In this document: positions 1 to 8,678 of the stretch, in pieces
Layout of the letters: each line of letters begins with the position of its first letter
Numbering within the stretch: position 1 is the stretch's first letter
Source: Chryseobacterium pennipullorum
GTDB taxonomy: Bacteria; Bacteroidota; Bacteroidia; Flavobacteriales; Weeksellaceae
DNA: 64,000 nucleotides
Direction of reading: 5' to 3'
Assembly: GCF_003384725.1 (NCBI RefSeq)
Contig: NZ_QNVV01000025.1
Span: forward strand, 1 to 64,000
Made by a program: the position numbers and the translations under genes
The notes under the pieces: model-generated
The model's input: only the letters and a program-made list of their open reading frames with translations
Database searches by the model: none
Told to the model about the DNA's origin: nothing

Positions 1-28
1 TGTACTCAACCAATTTATGCTTATTTTT

Positions 29-60
29 GAAAAAAGGCTCAGATTATAAAATCTAAGCCC
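29..60 (-). terminator. Rho-independent terminator of the S46 peptidase gene
   Basis: A 9-bp stem (36-44 with 51-59, one G-U wobble on the minus RNA) closes a six-base loop. On the minus strand the stem is followed by six T residues. It lies about 55 bases beyond the stop of the peptidase gene. Confidence 0.75.
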
Positions 61-114
61 TAACTTTTTAACTTACACACTTTACGGGATAGTGTCAAAA
101 TATATCAAATGAGA

Positions 115-2322
115 TTATTTTTTCTTTGTTTTCTTAGGTGTTGTTGTAGTACCTGAGTTTTTAGATTTTGTATCAGCAGGTGTGTTTTCACCTCTTACCA
201 GCTTCAACTCGTCGATTAATCTTCTTGCACCGGCATATTTGTCAATCGTCCAAAGTACAAAACGAACATCTACGTTGATTGTTTTTTGCCATTCTGTCTC
301 AAATACAATATCACCGCTTAATGCTTCGCTGTTTCCGTCAAATGCGATACCGATAAGGTTTCCGTCACCGTCAATTACCGGAGAACCGGAGTTACCTCCA
401 GTAATATCATTGTTAGAAAGGAAGTTAACAGGCATATATCCTGCAGCGTCAGCATACTGACCGAAATCCTTAAGGTTGTAAAGGTCAATTACTCTTTGAG
501 GAAGATCAAATTCTTCATCACCTTTCTTGTATTTACCTACAAGACCGGTCATGTCTGTATAATAGTTATCAGTAACACCGAAGTAGTTTCTGTCATTTCT
601 GATCGGAAGTTTATCAACGGTACCATACGTTAATCTCATCGTAGAGTTAGCATCCGGATAGAACTTTTTCTCTGGCATTGCTTTCATCAGACCTGCTAAG
701 AAAAGACGGTTGTTTTTAGCAAAATTGTCATCTACTTTCACATATCTTTCAACACTCATTTTCTGGTCAGCTACAATTCCGTTTGCTGTTTTCCAAAGTG
801 GATCAGCATCAAGTTTTAAAGCATCAGGGTTCAATAAGAAGTTGGTTGCAGATGTTTTGTTAGCAAAAATTGAAGAATAAGCCATGTTGGAGATATTCTT
901 AGCATCCAATCCTAAAATAGTAGCGGAAGCAATATCCTTATTCTTAACTTTCGTTTGGTAAAGGCTTGTCATGGCAGCAAGCATTTCTCCTTCCAATGAA
1001 GGGTTAAAGTTTTCGTACGCTTCTTTAATTGCCTTTTCAGTTTTTGCTTTCATGGCAAGTCTTCCCTGCATATCTTGTGCAGAATAAGCTTTAAGAGCAG
1101 ATCCAACCTTCAAAGCAAGCATGATATATTTTGCATTTCTTGAAAACTGTGCTGCGTAGTTTCTTTCAACATTTCTGTCGGAAACCTGCGTGTAATAAGC
1201 CCCGATATCTTCAAGAACACCATCGTAAGACTCATTTCCAGGCATTGCAGCCCATTTTTTGAATGTTTCTTCGATTTTTTGCTTGTCAGAGATCGTTCCG
1301 TTTTTGTCTACGGCATCAATGGTTCCCTGTCTGTTTTTCCAATAGTTGGCTACAGAAGCATATTGAGAAGCATAGTTAAGCTGAGTCGCTTTATCTTTAT
1401 TCATATACTTCTTCATAACATCCATGGCTACTTTAGAAGCTTCTACCCAGGCCGGGTAATCTTTATTAACCATCTGCTGAATTCCGTAAGAAGTCAGATA
1501 ACGGTTTGTTCTTCCAGGGTATCCCAGGATCATGGAGAAATCTCCAGGCTTGATTCCTTTAAGAGAAACCGGAAGGAAGTGCTTAGGCTTCAGTGGGGTA
1601 TTGGCTGGAGAATACTCTGCAGGGTTTCCTGCAGCATCAGCATACACTCTGAAAACTGTGAAGTCTGCTGTATGTCTTGGCCACTCCCAGTTATCCGTAT
1701 CTCCTCCGAATTTTCCCAGTGAAGATGGCGGAGCTCCTACCAATCTGATATCTTTATAATCCTGATATACGAAGTAGTAAAACTCGTTTCCGTTGAAGAA
1801 ATCTCTCACAACAACAGTATATTTACCGTTTTCAGAGTTTTCTGTCTCGATGGCTTTTGTCTCAGCATCAATCACCGCTTTTCTCTCCGCGGCTGTCATG
1901 CTGTTGTTCAGTTTAGAATTGATTCTCTGCGTAGCATCATCCATTCTTACTAAAAATCTTACATAAAGATCCTTTGCATTGAACTCGTCTTTCTGTTTCA
2001 TTGCCCAGAAGCCGTTTTTCAAATAATCTTTTTCAGGTGTAGAAGCAGCAGCTACCGCTCCGTAACCACAGTGGTGGTTGGTGAATATAAGTCCTTTATC
2101 AGAAACAATTTCACCCGTACAGAAGCCACCGAAACTTACGATAGCGTCTTTTAAGCTTGAATTGTTTACAGAATAAATTTCTTCAGGCGTCAGATGCAGA
2201 CCCTCTTTTTGCATATCAACACCGTTAAGTCTTTTGATGAGCATTAGCAGCCACATCCCCTCATCCGCCCTCATTTGGGCAAAGCCCAATAAGAAAGTGA
2301 ATAGTAGAAATAGTCTTTTCAT
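115..2322 (-). CDS. S46 family dipeptidyl peptidase (DPP7-like)
   Basis: Secreted serine exopeptidase that removes dipeptides from peptide N-termini in the periplasm, feeding amino-acid catabolism. A signal peptide spans about residues 1-19. The S46 fold of a trypsin-like double barrel is shown by TNHHCGY (catalytic His about 84), the conserved block FGGDTDNWEWPRHTADF that carries the Asp, and TGGNSGSPV with Ser about 645. The family is known to set P1 preference by the residue 18 positions after the Ser: Gly in DPP7 (hydrophobic P1), Arg in DPP11 (Asp/Glu). Here it is Gly about 663, so I infer DPP7-type specificity. The 735-residue length is typical. The C-terminus ends in a Thr/Lys-rich tail and has no T9SS sorting domain. 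It is transcribed alone and ended by the hairpin at 29-60. Confidence 0.93.
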   Translation of the reverse strand: MKRLFLLFTFLLGFAQMRADEGMWLLMLIKRLNGVDMQKEGLHLTPEEIYSVNNSSLKDAIVSFGGFCTGEIVSDKGLIFTNHHCGYGAVAAASTPEKDYLKNGFWAMKQKDEFNAKDLYVRFLVRMDDATQRINSKLNNSMTAAERKAVIDAETKAIETENSENGKYTVVVRDFFNGNEFYYFVYQDYKDIRLVGAPPSSLGKFGGDTDNWEWPRHTADFTVFRVYADAAGNPAEYSPANTPLKPKHFLPVSLKGIKPGDFSMILGYPGRTNRYLTSYGIQQMVNKDYPAWVEASKVAMDVMKKYMNKDKATQLNYASQYASVANYWKNRQGTIDAVDKNGTISDKQKIEETFKKWAAMPGNESYDGVLEDIGAYYTQVSDRNVERNYAAQFSRNAKYIMLALKVGSALKAYSAQDMQGRLAMKAKTEKAIKEAYENFNPSLEGEMLAAMTSLYQTKVKNKDIASATILGLDAKNISNMAYSSIFANKTSATNFLLNPDALKLDADPLWKTANGIVADQKMSVERYVKVDDNFAKNNRLFLAGLMKAMPEKKFYPDANSTMRLTYGTVDKLPIRNDRNYFGVTDNYYTDMTGLVGKYKKGDEEFDLPQRVIDLYNLKDFGQYADAAGYMPVNFLSNNDITGGNSGSPVIDGDGNLIGIAFDGNSEALSGDIVFETEWQKTINVDVRFVLWTIDKYAGARRLIDELKLVRGENTPADTKSKNSGTTTTPKKTKKK

Positions 2323-2331
2323 TTTATAAAA

Positions 2332-2339
2332 TAATTTTG
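2332..2339 (+). promoter_or_regulatory. Bacteroidota -7 promoter element (TAnnTTTG)
   Basis: TAATTTTG matches the Bacteroidota -7 consensus TAnnTTTG, about 70 bases before the META-domain lipoprotein start. No good TTG -33 element is visible at the usual spacing, so this is a moderate call. Confidence 0.4.
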
Positions 2340-2407
2340 TGTTGCTAATTTACTAATTTTTACGAGATTCTGTCTTGGAATGGTATGAAAATGGAAGGAT
2401 AGCTGAC

Positions 2408-2842
2408 ATGAAAAAAATACTGTGGTCACTTTTGGCTGTTTTATCCTTAGGTATTGTTTTGAATTGTTCATCAGTACCCACGAAAAATCCGTACCTCCAG
2501 AGACAGTGGATGCTGGTTTCCCTGGATGGTTTTTCAAAAGATCAGCTGATCGCTAATAAGGCAGAATTCAATCTGACGGGCAAAATGGAAAATAATAAAA
2601 TTCAGGCAAGTGCTTATATGGGATGCAACCAAATGTCTATCCCTGTTGAATTCAGGAATAAAGGAAAGGTGAAAATTTCACAGGGAATCAGTACGATGAA
2701 AGCCTGCCAGGACATGAAGCTGGAATCTGCTTTTGGCAAAATAATCGGGACGATGACCAACTATTCCGTGGAAGGACATTTTCTAACCCTGTCTGATGAT
2801 AAGGGGAATTCAATGAAGTTTGTTGCAGCAGACTGGGATTGA
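2408..2842 (+). CDS. META domain (HslJ-like) lipoprotein
   Basis: A 144-residue predicted lipoprotein. I chose the ATG at 2408, 33 bases inside the longest frame, because it begins directly with a lysine-rich signal peptide (MKKILWSLLAVLSL) ending in a lipobox around LNCSS. The rest is one META/HslJ domain: the MGCNQMS segment, then ISTMKACQDMKLESAF, then a final beta hairpin with LTLSDDKGN. In other bacteria this fold is found in HslJ (novobiocin resistance, envelope stress), but the molecular function is not settled. It probably sits in the outer membrane facing the periplasm. It is transcribed divergently from the S46 peptidase and ended by a strong hairpin shared with the convergent gene downstream. 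Confidence 0.85.
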   Translation: MKKILWSLLAVLSLGIVLNCSSVPTKNPYLQRQWMLVSLDGFSKDQLIANKAEFNLTGKMENNKIQASAYMGCNQMSIPVEFRNKGKVKISQGISTMKACQDMKLESAFGKIIGTMTNYSVEGHFLTLSDDKGNSMKFVAADWD

Positions 2843-2863
2843 TCCATCAGGTTTACAATATAA

Positions 2864-2892
2864 AAAGTCCGCTTTTTGGCGGACTTTCTTTG
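2864..2892. terminator. Bidirectional terminator between convergent genes
   Basis: A perfect 9-bp stem (2864-2872 with 2879-2887) around a short loop. A T-rich tail follows on the plus strand (TTTCTTT) and another on the minus strand (TTTTTA). It can end both the META lipoprotein and the small repeat protein at 2936-3352. Confidence 0.8.
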
Positions 2893-2935
2893 TGTTGAAA
2901 AAAATCTGTTTTGGTTATTAGTTTTTGAGGGATTA

Positions 2936-3352
2936 TTAGTTTTTAGGAATTGTTTTTTTTATTTCCTCCAGGGTTGCGGTATTGCGCAGCCCGGTAACTG
3001 TCGTATTTGTGTTCCTAGAATTTGATGGATTTCGGTATGCCTGTCTGTTGGGAATTGTTTTTTTAATCTCTTCAAGGCTTGCGGTGCCGGGAATAAGCTT
3101 TCCGCTATTGTCATCTGATCCTTTAGGCTTTTGTTCCTGTTTCTTTACTTCAAGCCCATAATCAGAGACCAACCCTGTCTGTGGGGTTTTCTTTTCTGCT
3201 GCTTCCCGGGCTTCCTGCATCTGTTTTGCTTCCTGTTCTTTTGCCTGTTTCAATACCGCTGCCTGATCTTCCATTGGCGGAGTCTGCTTATTTTCCTGAG
3301 CGTACATAATGGAGCTCAGCACAAATAGCGGGATGATATATATTGTTTTCAT
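2936..3352 (-). CDS. small secreted Lys/Gln-rich protein with a C-terminal repeat
   Basis: Not recognised as a known family. The 138-residue product starts with a signal peptide (residues 1-19, cleavage near MYAQ). A Gln/Glu/Lys/Ala-rich, probably helical segment follows at about 20-55. The C-terminal half carries two near-identical motifs, TASLEEIKKTIP at 90-101 and TATLEEIKKTIP at 125-136, spaced 35 residues apart by a Ser/Asn/Arg-rich linker. The gene starts 6 bases after the stop of the 849-residue repeat protein and is probably cotranscribed with it. A role next to that surface protein is a guess from position only. Confidence 0.6.
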   Translation of the reverse strand: MKTIYIIPLFVLSSIMYAQENKQTPPMEDQAAVLKQAKEQEAKQMQEAREAAEKKTPQTGLVSDYGLEVKKQEQKPKGSDDNSGKLIPGTASLEEIKKTIPNRQAYRNPSNSRNTNTTVTGLRNTATLEEIKKTIPKN

Positions 3353-3358
3353 ATAAGA

Positions 3359-5908
3359 TTATTTGATGTTAACTAGGACCTGAATTTTTCCTACTTCTTT
3401 TTGGTTGTAATCCTGAAGCGCTTTTCCGATGACCTGCCCGATTTTTACCTTTTTGATATTGGCTTTCATGGCAACCCCTGCTTTAGAAGAGGTCACCAGA
3501 AGATCACCTCTTTTGATGCTGCCGTTCTCAAGACATACTTTCGTTGGAATCACGCCAATGACTCCCATCGGCGCTTTATCAGAAATATCAGTGTCAATGT
3601 GCTCTTCGGTAAGAAGTACTCCCGGTTTGGTAGCATATACGCCTGCAACAAGGCTGGAGTATGGAGTGGAAGATTTCTCAACTGTTCTGTCAGTACTGGT
3701 AGAGATGACAAGTACATCTCCCGGTTCATATCCGGAAATTGCTCCTTTTACATCAAATGCTTCGGCAACGTCGGCACCACTATTTTGTGTACCCCCGTTG
3801 AAAAAGCCTCTTCCAGCCTTATTGATCCGCGCTGTATTCACTGAGGCACTTTGGTAGACCGCAATATTACCAGAAGGTCCCTGATGGTTCACAAGAAGGG
3901 TATTTCCGGTACCGTTAGTGGTTACATGTACTACGGGCTGGCCATTGCTGGCATTGAAATTGGCAAATCTTCCTGCTTTACCAGTCCCGAAATTAGGAAT
4001 GAATCCCGACACTGCATTACCGCTGCCATCACAGGATGCTTCAATCCCATCACCTGTTCCGCCGGCATTTGCCGTAATCCCGTTTCCGCCTCCTTCTGTT
4101 AAGGCAAGTATAGCAGGGCCGTTTCCTGCAGGATTGGATGCGTAGAATAAGCCACCATATCCACCGGTTCCCGACGACAGACCATAGATACCCGCCGTTC
4201 CGAAATTCGCAAACATGGAATTCACTTCCCCTTTCACTGCAGCAGACGTTGCTGTATTTTTGTCTACTTTAAAATTTCCTGCAATACCATTTCCTACGGT
4301 GGTTACGGTGATCACATCACGGGTATTGTTCTCATTAAAAATATCAAATTTTCCAGCCCGTCCGGTAGCAAAGGTAGGTACCCAGGCGTAAAGAGCATTT
4401 CCGGCTCCGTCTATATTGGTTTCTACCCCGTTTCCGTCTTTACCTGCATTGGCTGTGATCGCATTTCCGTTTCCGTCTGTAAGGGCAATCAGGGAAGCCC
4501 CGTTTCCGGCGGGATTGGAAGCATAGAATAATCCTGCCCGCCCTCCGGTACCTGATGAAATACCAAAAATACCTGCCGCGCCAAAGTTTCCGAATATGGT
4601 GTTTACTTCCCCTCTTACCGCGGCTCCCACGCTATTGCTGTTGTCTACGAGGAAAGAAGCTGCGTTGCCTTGTGTATTATCGGGAATGTTTCCGTTTCCA
4701 TTGGTTTCTACTTCAAAAGTATTATTGGTCGTATTGGTTTGATTCAGGTTTTCAAACCTTCCGGCCCGTCCTGTACTGTTATTTGAACCCACCTGTCCCA
4801 AAACACCTATTCCTGTTCCGCTGGTATTGGTGGCAATAAATCCTCTTACCCCATATCCGCCGCCATCATTTCTTCCCACTACGGCTCCTGCAATGTCACT
4901 TGTTGTTCTTCCTACAATGGCCTCACCTGCACCATTGTTATCTCCTACAATACCGGCAGAAGTCTGTGAAGACGTTATTCCCTGTACTCCGAAACCACCT
5001 CCTGTAGAACTTCTTAAACCGGCACCGTTTCCGGTGGTTGTGATATTCACGACCGTACCGTTACCTACTGTGGAGGCAGTAAAGGCACTGTTGTTGTTGG
5101 CATTGTTGAAAATAGCAACATTCGCGGCAACACCGGTGTTGCTGGTCGCATTGAGTCCTGTTCCGCTGTTGCTGTTCGCGTATACTCCATATCCGTTTCC
5201 TGAGGAATTTCCATAGACTCCCAATCCGTTAGGGGTGCTGCCGTATACGCCCCATCCGCTTCCGTTCTGGCTTCCGTAGACTCCTACACCAAGTCCGCCG
5301 GTTCCGTTATTGATACCGCGTACTCCTGAGGAAAAACCGCCGGGAGAGGTACTTGTAACAAGTCCCCGCACTGCTGCAATATTGGATGTTGTAGTGGTGT
5401 TACTCCCTTCCAGGGAAGTACCGTCGCCGTCATTAGCTAAAGAAAACAATGTGCCGGCATTATTAACTGTTGACGAATAAGGAATAGTAAAAGTTCCCCC
5501 ACCGCCGCCGGCAGATTTTGCATACATGGCGTAAGGTACACTTAAGAGCTGGCTTGTTCCGGCAATCGTATAGTTTGTTCCTCCTGCCGGGTCGGTCTCT
5601 GTTTTTAAATAATAGTTTCCTGAAGGCCAGTTGATTGAGGCGAATGTCCCTGATAAAACAGTTCCTGTTCCGATTTCCAGGCTGATAAGACCATTCGCGT
5701 TGGTGTTTCCGGTAAGTCTTTCAGCATATACCGCAGCACCGGCAGGTGATCCCTGCAGTACACTTACTTTTACTGCAACACTCTGATTCGTCAGAAGCTG
5801 TCCGGAGCCGTTTCTCATGACGGCCTGGTAGCTCATTTTTTCCGGTACCTGCGAAAGTCCCATAAAGAAACCAAGCAGGATCCAGCACAATAGTAATATT
5901 TTTTTCAT
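3359..5908 (-). CDS. large secreted Gly/Asn-rich repeat protein, fibre-like
   Basis: An 849-residue exported protein of unknown function. A signal peptide at about 1-19 is followed by a domain typical of Bacteroidota secreted proteins (PEKMSYQAVMRN to SVPYAMYAKSAG, about 22-133). A long Gly/Asn/Thr-rich part with GVYG-type short repeats then runs over about 140-680, and within it two clear 127-residue copies start at about 429 (AAVRGEVN) and 556 (AAVKGEVN). The last 150 residues are not repetitive and include GADVAEAFDV and GYEPGDVLVIS, resembling the C-terminal caps of tail-fibre-like beta-repeat proteins. No T9SS sorting domain is visible. It lies 4 bases after a T9SS cargo gene and 6 before the small repeat protein, so the three form one operon. 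An adhesin-like surface fibre is my inference. Confidence 0.8.
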   Translation of the reverse strand: MKKILLLCWILLGFFMGLSQVPEKMSYQAVMRNGSGQLLTNQSVAVKVSVLQGSPAGAAVYAERLTGNTNANGLISLEIGTGTVLSGTFASINWPSGNYYLKTETDPAGGTNYTIAGTSQLLSVPYAMYAKSAGGGGGTFTIPYSSTVNNAGTLFSLANDGDGTSLEGSNTTTTSNIAAVRGLVTSTSPGGFSSGVRGINNGTGGLGVGVYGSQNGSGWGVYGSTPNGLGVYGNSSGNGYGVYANSNSGTGLNATSNTGVAANVAIFNNANNNSAFTASTVGNGTVVNITTTGNGAGLRSSTGGGFGVQGITSSQTSAGIVGDNNGAGEAIVGRTTSDIAGAVVGRNDGGGYGVRGFIATNTSGTGIGVLGQVGSNNSTGRAGRFENLNQTNTTNNTFEVETNGNGNIPDNTQGNAASFLVDNSNSVGAAVRGEVNTIFGNFGAAGIFGISSGTGGRAGLFYASNPAGNGASLIALTDGNGNAITANAGKDGNGVETNIDGAGNALYAWVPTFATGRAGKFDIFNENNTRDVITVTTVGNGIAGNFKVDKNTATSAAVKGEVNSMFANFGTAGIYGLSSGTGGYGGLFYASNPAGNGPAILALTEGGGNGITANAGGTGDGIEASCDGSGNAVSGFIPNFGTGKAGRFANFNASNGQPVVHVTTNGTGNTLLVNHQGPSGNIAVYQSASVNTARINKAGRGFFNGGTQNSGADVAEAFDVKGAISGYEPGDVLVISTSTDRTVEKSSTPYSSLVAGVYATKPGVLLTEEHIDTDISDKAPMGVIGVIPTKVCLENGSIKRGDLLVTSSKAGVAMKANIKKVKIGQVIGKALQDYNQKEVGKIQVLVNIK
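3863..4624 (-). repeat. two tandem 381-bp coding repeats
   Basis: Inside the 849-residue protein, residues about 429-555 and 556-682 are two aligned copies of a 127-residue unit. Shared landmarks are A-A-V-(R/K)-G-E-V-N, GLFYASNPAGNG, ITANAG and TG(R/K)AG(K/R)F. The two copies abut at about 4243/4244. Confidence 0.75.
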
Positions 5909-5912
5909 GGCG

Positions 5913-6389
5913 TTATTTTTTAATGACTTTAAATGTTTTGATATTTTCTCCGTTCTGAATGATTCTGATGATATACATTGCAGAAGGCAGCGTTGAGAAA
6001 TTCAGTTCAGATTTTGGCTGTAAGACCATCCCTTTCTTCACCAGCTTGCCCTGAGCATCGAACAGCTGATATTCGGAACCCCTATAGTCGTTGGTTGTAA
6101 AATCCAGGTACAGATAGTCCCTGAAAGGATTCGGGTATAGTAAAATGTCCTTCTCACCAGATAAAATGTCCTGAGTAGCGAGGGTGATAATCTCGTAAGG
6201 CTGTTGAACGCCCTCGAGAATTTGGGATCCTGCTCCCTTAGAGAGATAAGCCGTCTGGCCTATGCTGTAAGTGATGGAGCCACTGCCGGCAGCCACATCA
6301 ATTCCCGTTGCCAAAACTGCAGACTGTGCACGCAGAATGACGACAGAAAAGAGGCTAATGCTGATACAATAGATCGATATTCTTTTCAT
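5913..6389 (-). CDS. T9SS type A sorting-domain protein, short
   Basis: A 158-residue secreted protein. A signal peptide covers about residues 1-21 (ending LRAQS). The middle, about 22-75, contains GSITYSIGQTAY and ILEGVQQPYEI, a motif common in short Bacteroidota proteins that carry little beyond the sorting domain. The C-terminal 75 residues are a type A T9SS domain: LYPNPFRDYLYL, LFDAQGKLVKKG, LPSAMYIIRI, ending KTFKVIKK. The domain directs export across the outer membrane by PorU/PorV-type machinery. It is first in an apparent operon with the 849-residue repeat protein (4-base gap), and the LytTR regulator lies just upstream on the same strand. Confidence 0.85.
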   Translation of the reverse strand: MKRISIYCISISLFSVVILRAQSAVLATGIDVAAGSGSITYSIGQTAYLSKGAGSQILEGVQQPYEIITLATQDILSGEKDILLYPNPFRDYLYLDFTTNDYRGSEYQLFDAQGKLVKKGMVLQPKSELNFSTLPSAMYIIRIIQNGENIKTFKVIKK

Positions 6390-6549
6390 GGATAACAGTT
6401 TTTGTGATTATTAGAAGCCGTTTTTTTAAGGGAAAAATCGGGAAGACTAAATTACCACCTATTGAAATCCGATCACAGAAAAATAGACTAACAGCAGAAA
6501 AAATCGACCAATAGCATTTGGGGAAAATAATTTTCAAAATCCGGTGATG

Positions 6550-7257
6550 CTAAGGCTTAAAAAATGACAGATTATTCTTATAGGTTCTCCCGATGGGAAG
6601 CCTGATCTCGTGGGTAAGTTCTATTTCGTGACAGTTTTTTCTTCTGATAAGATGCCGGGGAACCGCATAGCTCCGGTGGATCCTTACAAACGAATCGAAA
6701 AAGGTTTTCTGCAGAAGGCTTCCCAGGGAATCCAGGATGCAGTGATTCTTTTCACGGGTAATGATCCGGGTATAATCTTTCAGGGCTTCAAGATAGAGAA
6801 TGTCTTTTATTTTGACCTGGGAAATATGTCCGCTTTCTTTTATTTTAATACAATGATCTCCCAAAAGAGCGTCGTAGCATTCACATTTTTCTTTTGCGTC
6901 AAAAAAATCAAAAAGCTTAAGCATGGCATAGTGAAATCGCTCAGAGGTGAGTGGTTTCGAAATAAAGTCAAGCGTATTAACCTCAAATATGGCTGCAGCA
7001 GGTTCCGGCCGTGCGCTGGCAAAAATACAGGCGGGAATTTTATGAGCCAGCTTTCGGAATGCCAGCCCGCTCATCCCTTTTAAATTGGTTTCTGTGATCA
7101 GAAGATCAATCGGAAGATCAAGATAAGGAATAGCCTTCTCTGCAGAATCAAAGGAAGCAACGATTTCTATATTTTCATACTGTTTGATAAAACGTTGAAG
7201 AACCAGCCTGTCCAGTTCATCATCATCAATAATCATACATTTAATATGGGTAATCAT
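6550..7257 (-). CDS. LytTR-family response regulator with a Glu in place of the phosphoacceptor Asp
   Basis: A 235-residue cytoplasmic transcription regulator. Residues about 5-120 form a receiver domain with the acidic pocket (DDDE at 11-14), the Ser switch residue (FASAR) and the conserved Lys (FISKP). Residues about 130-230 are a LytTR DNA-binding domain (ILYLEALKDYTRIIT, FVRIHRSYAVP, LPIGRTYK). The position normally held by the phosphorylated Asp reads LLITE, so it is Glu56 (codon at 7090-7092). This suggests a constitutively active-like or phosphorylation-independent receiver. No histidine kinase gene is adjacent. It lies upstream of, and on the same strand as, the secreted repeat-protein cluster, with a 160-base gap, so it may regulate that cluster. 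Confidence 0.9.
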   Translation of the reverse strand: MITHIKCMIIDDDELDRLVLQRFIKQYENIEIVASFDSAEKAIPYLDLPIDLLITETNLKGMSGLAFRKLAHKIPACIFASARPEPAAAIFEVNTLDFISKPLTSERFHYAMLKLFDFFDAKEKCECYDALLGDHCIKIKESGHISQVKIKDILYLEALKDYTRIITREKNHCILDSLGSLLQKTFFDSFVRIHRSYAVPRHLIRRKNCHEIELTHEIRLPIGRTYKNNLSFFKP

Positions 7258-7451
7258 GATCTTCTGGTTGTTAGTTTTTAACTTTAATATTTAAAAAACA
7301 GAAAATTATTACATAAAGTTATTCATTTTTTATAAAATATTCACTAAGCAAACTTTAATTTATATTAAAAAGTGTTATTTAATAAAATTTGATTTTGTTT
7401 TTTTTCCGAAAAATATTATCTTGTAAAAATCATAAACATAGACAGAACTTA

Positions 7452-8678
7452 ATGTTAGAAAAGAAAGAACATAACTATGAGAAAGCAGTCCTGGTGGGAG
7501 TTATTACTCAAAATCAGGATGAAGAAAAACTGACGGAGTATTTGGATGAACTGGAGTTTTTAGCTTTCACAGCAGGAGCCACTATACAAAAACGTTTTAC
7601 TCAAAAACTGACTCAGCCTGATCCCAAAACCTTTATCGGAAGCGGAAAAGCGATTGAGATAAAAGAATATGTAAAAGAAAACGAGATAGGAACCGTCATT
7701 TTTGATGATGAATTATCTCCTTCCCAGCTTAAGAACCTGGAAAGAGAAATGGAAGTCAAAATTTTGGACCGAACGAATCTTATTCTTGATATTTTTGCCC
7801 AGAGAGCTCAGACTTCTTATGCAAGAACACAGGTGGAGCTGGCGCAATATCAATATCTTTTACCCCGTTTAACAAGAATGTGGACTCACCTTGAACGTCA
7901 GAAAGGGGGAATCGGGATGAGAGGACCCGGTGAAACGGAAATTGAGACTGACCGTCGTATCATTCGGGATAGGATTACCTTACTGAAAGACAAACTGAAG
8001 ACCATCGACAGGCAAATGGCAACCCAGCGTAACAACCGTGGAAAGGTTGTTCGTGCAGCGTTGGTGGGGTACACCAATGTGGGAAAGTCTACGCTGATGA
8101 ATTCCATTTCCAAATCTGAAGTTTTTGCAGAGAATAAATTATTTGCAACCCTGGATACTACAGTTCGAAAGGTAGTGATCGGTAATTTACCGTTTTTGCT
8201 TACCGATACCGTTGGATTTATCAGGAAGCTGCCTACTCAGTTGGTAGAATCATTTAAGTCTACACTGGATGAGGTGCGTGAAGCTGATCTTCTGATTCAT
8301 GTCGTAGATATTTCTCACGAAAGTTTCGAAGATCATATAGAATCGGTTAATAATATCCTGATGGAGATCAATGCTCATCAGAAACCGATGATTATGGTTT
8401 TTAATAAGATTGATGATTTCAGCTATGAGAAAAAGGATGAGGACGATCTTACCCCTTCAACGCGTAAGAACGTATCCCTGGATGAATGGAGAAAAACCTG
8501 GATGGCAAAATCCAAATATCCTACCGTTTTCATCTCGGCCCTGACAAAAGAGAACTTCCCGGAAATGAAAAAAATGATCTATGATGAGGTGATGAAGATC
8601 CACATCTCGAGATTCCCATACAATGATTTCCTTTTCGAATATTTCGACAATGACGAAGAAGAAGAAACCAATAATTAA
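7452..8678 (+). CDS. hflX: GTPase HflX, ribosome-associated
   Basis: A 408-residue GTPase that binds the 50S ribosomal subunit and helps split stalled ribosomes. I chose the ATG at 7452 (MLEKKEHNYEKAV) because the upstream 21 codons are AT-rich filler without homology-like character. An N-terminal HflX domain (about 10-120, with DELSPSQLKNLE) is followed by a linker containing GGIGMRGPGETEIETDRR and a G domain. The G domain shows P-loop GYTNVGKST, DTTVRKV, DTVGFIRKLP and NKID. The C-terminus is acidic (EYFDNDEEEE). Its stop overlaps the ATG of the DUF4919 gene by one base, so the two are translationally coupled. Confidence 0.96.
   Translation: MLEKKEHNYEKAVLVGVITQNQDEEKLTEYLDELEFLAFTAGATIQKRFTQKLTQPDPKTFIGSGKAIEIKEYVKENEIGTVIFDDELSPSQLKNLEREMEVKILDRTNLILDIFAQRAQTSYARTQVELAQYQYLLPRLTRMWTHLERQKGGIGMRGPGETEIETDRRIIRDRITLLKDKLKTIDRQMATQRNNRGKVVRAALVGYTNVGKSTLMNSISKSEVFAENKLFATLDTTVRKVVIGNLPFLLTDTVGFIRKLPTQLVESFKSTLDEVREADLLIHVVDISHESFEDHIESVNNILMEINAHQKPMIMVFNKIDDFSYEKKDEDDLTPSTRKNVSLDEWRKTWMAKSKYPTVFISALTKENFPEMKKMIYDEVMKIHISRFPYNDFLFEYFDNDEEEETNN

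Noticed and set aside
2319-2537. Minus-strand 72-codon frame overlapping the divergent promoter and the META lipoprotein gene
   Set aside because: No signal or domain; it lies opposite a real gene and covers its promoter region.
3863-4624. The tandem repeat in the 849-residue protein as a mobile element
   Set aside because: The copies are in frame, within one gene, and encode a protein repeat, not an element.
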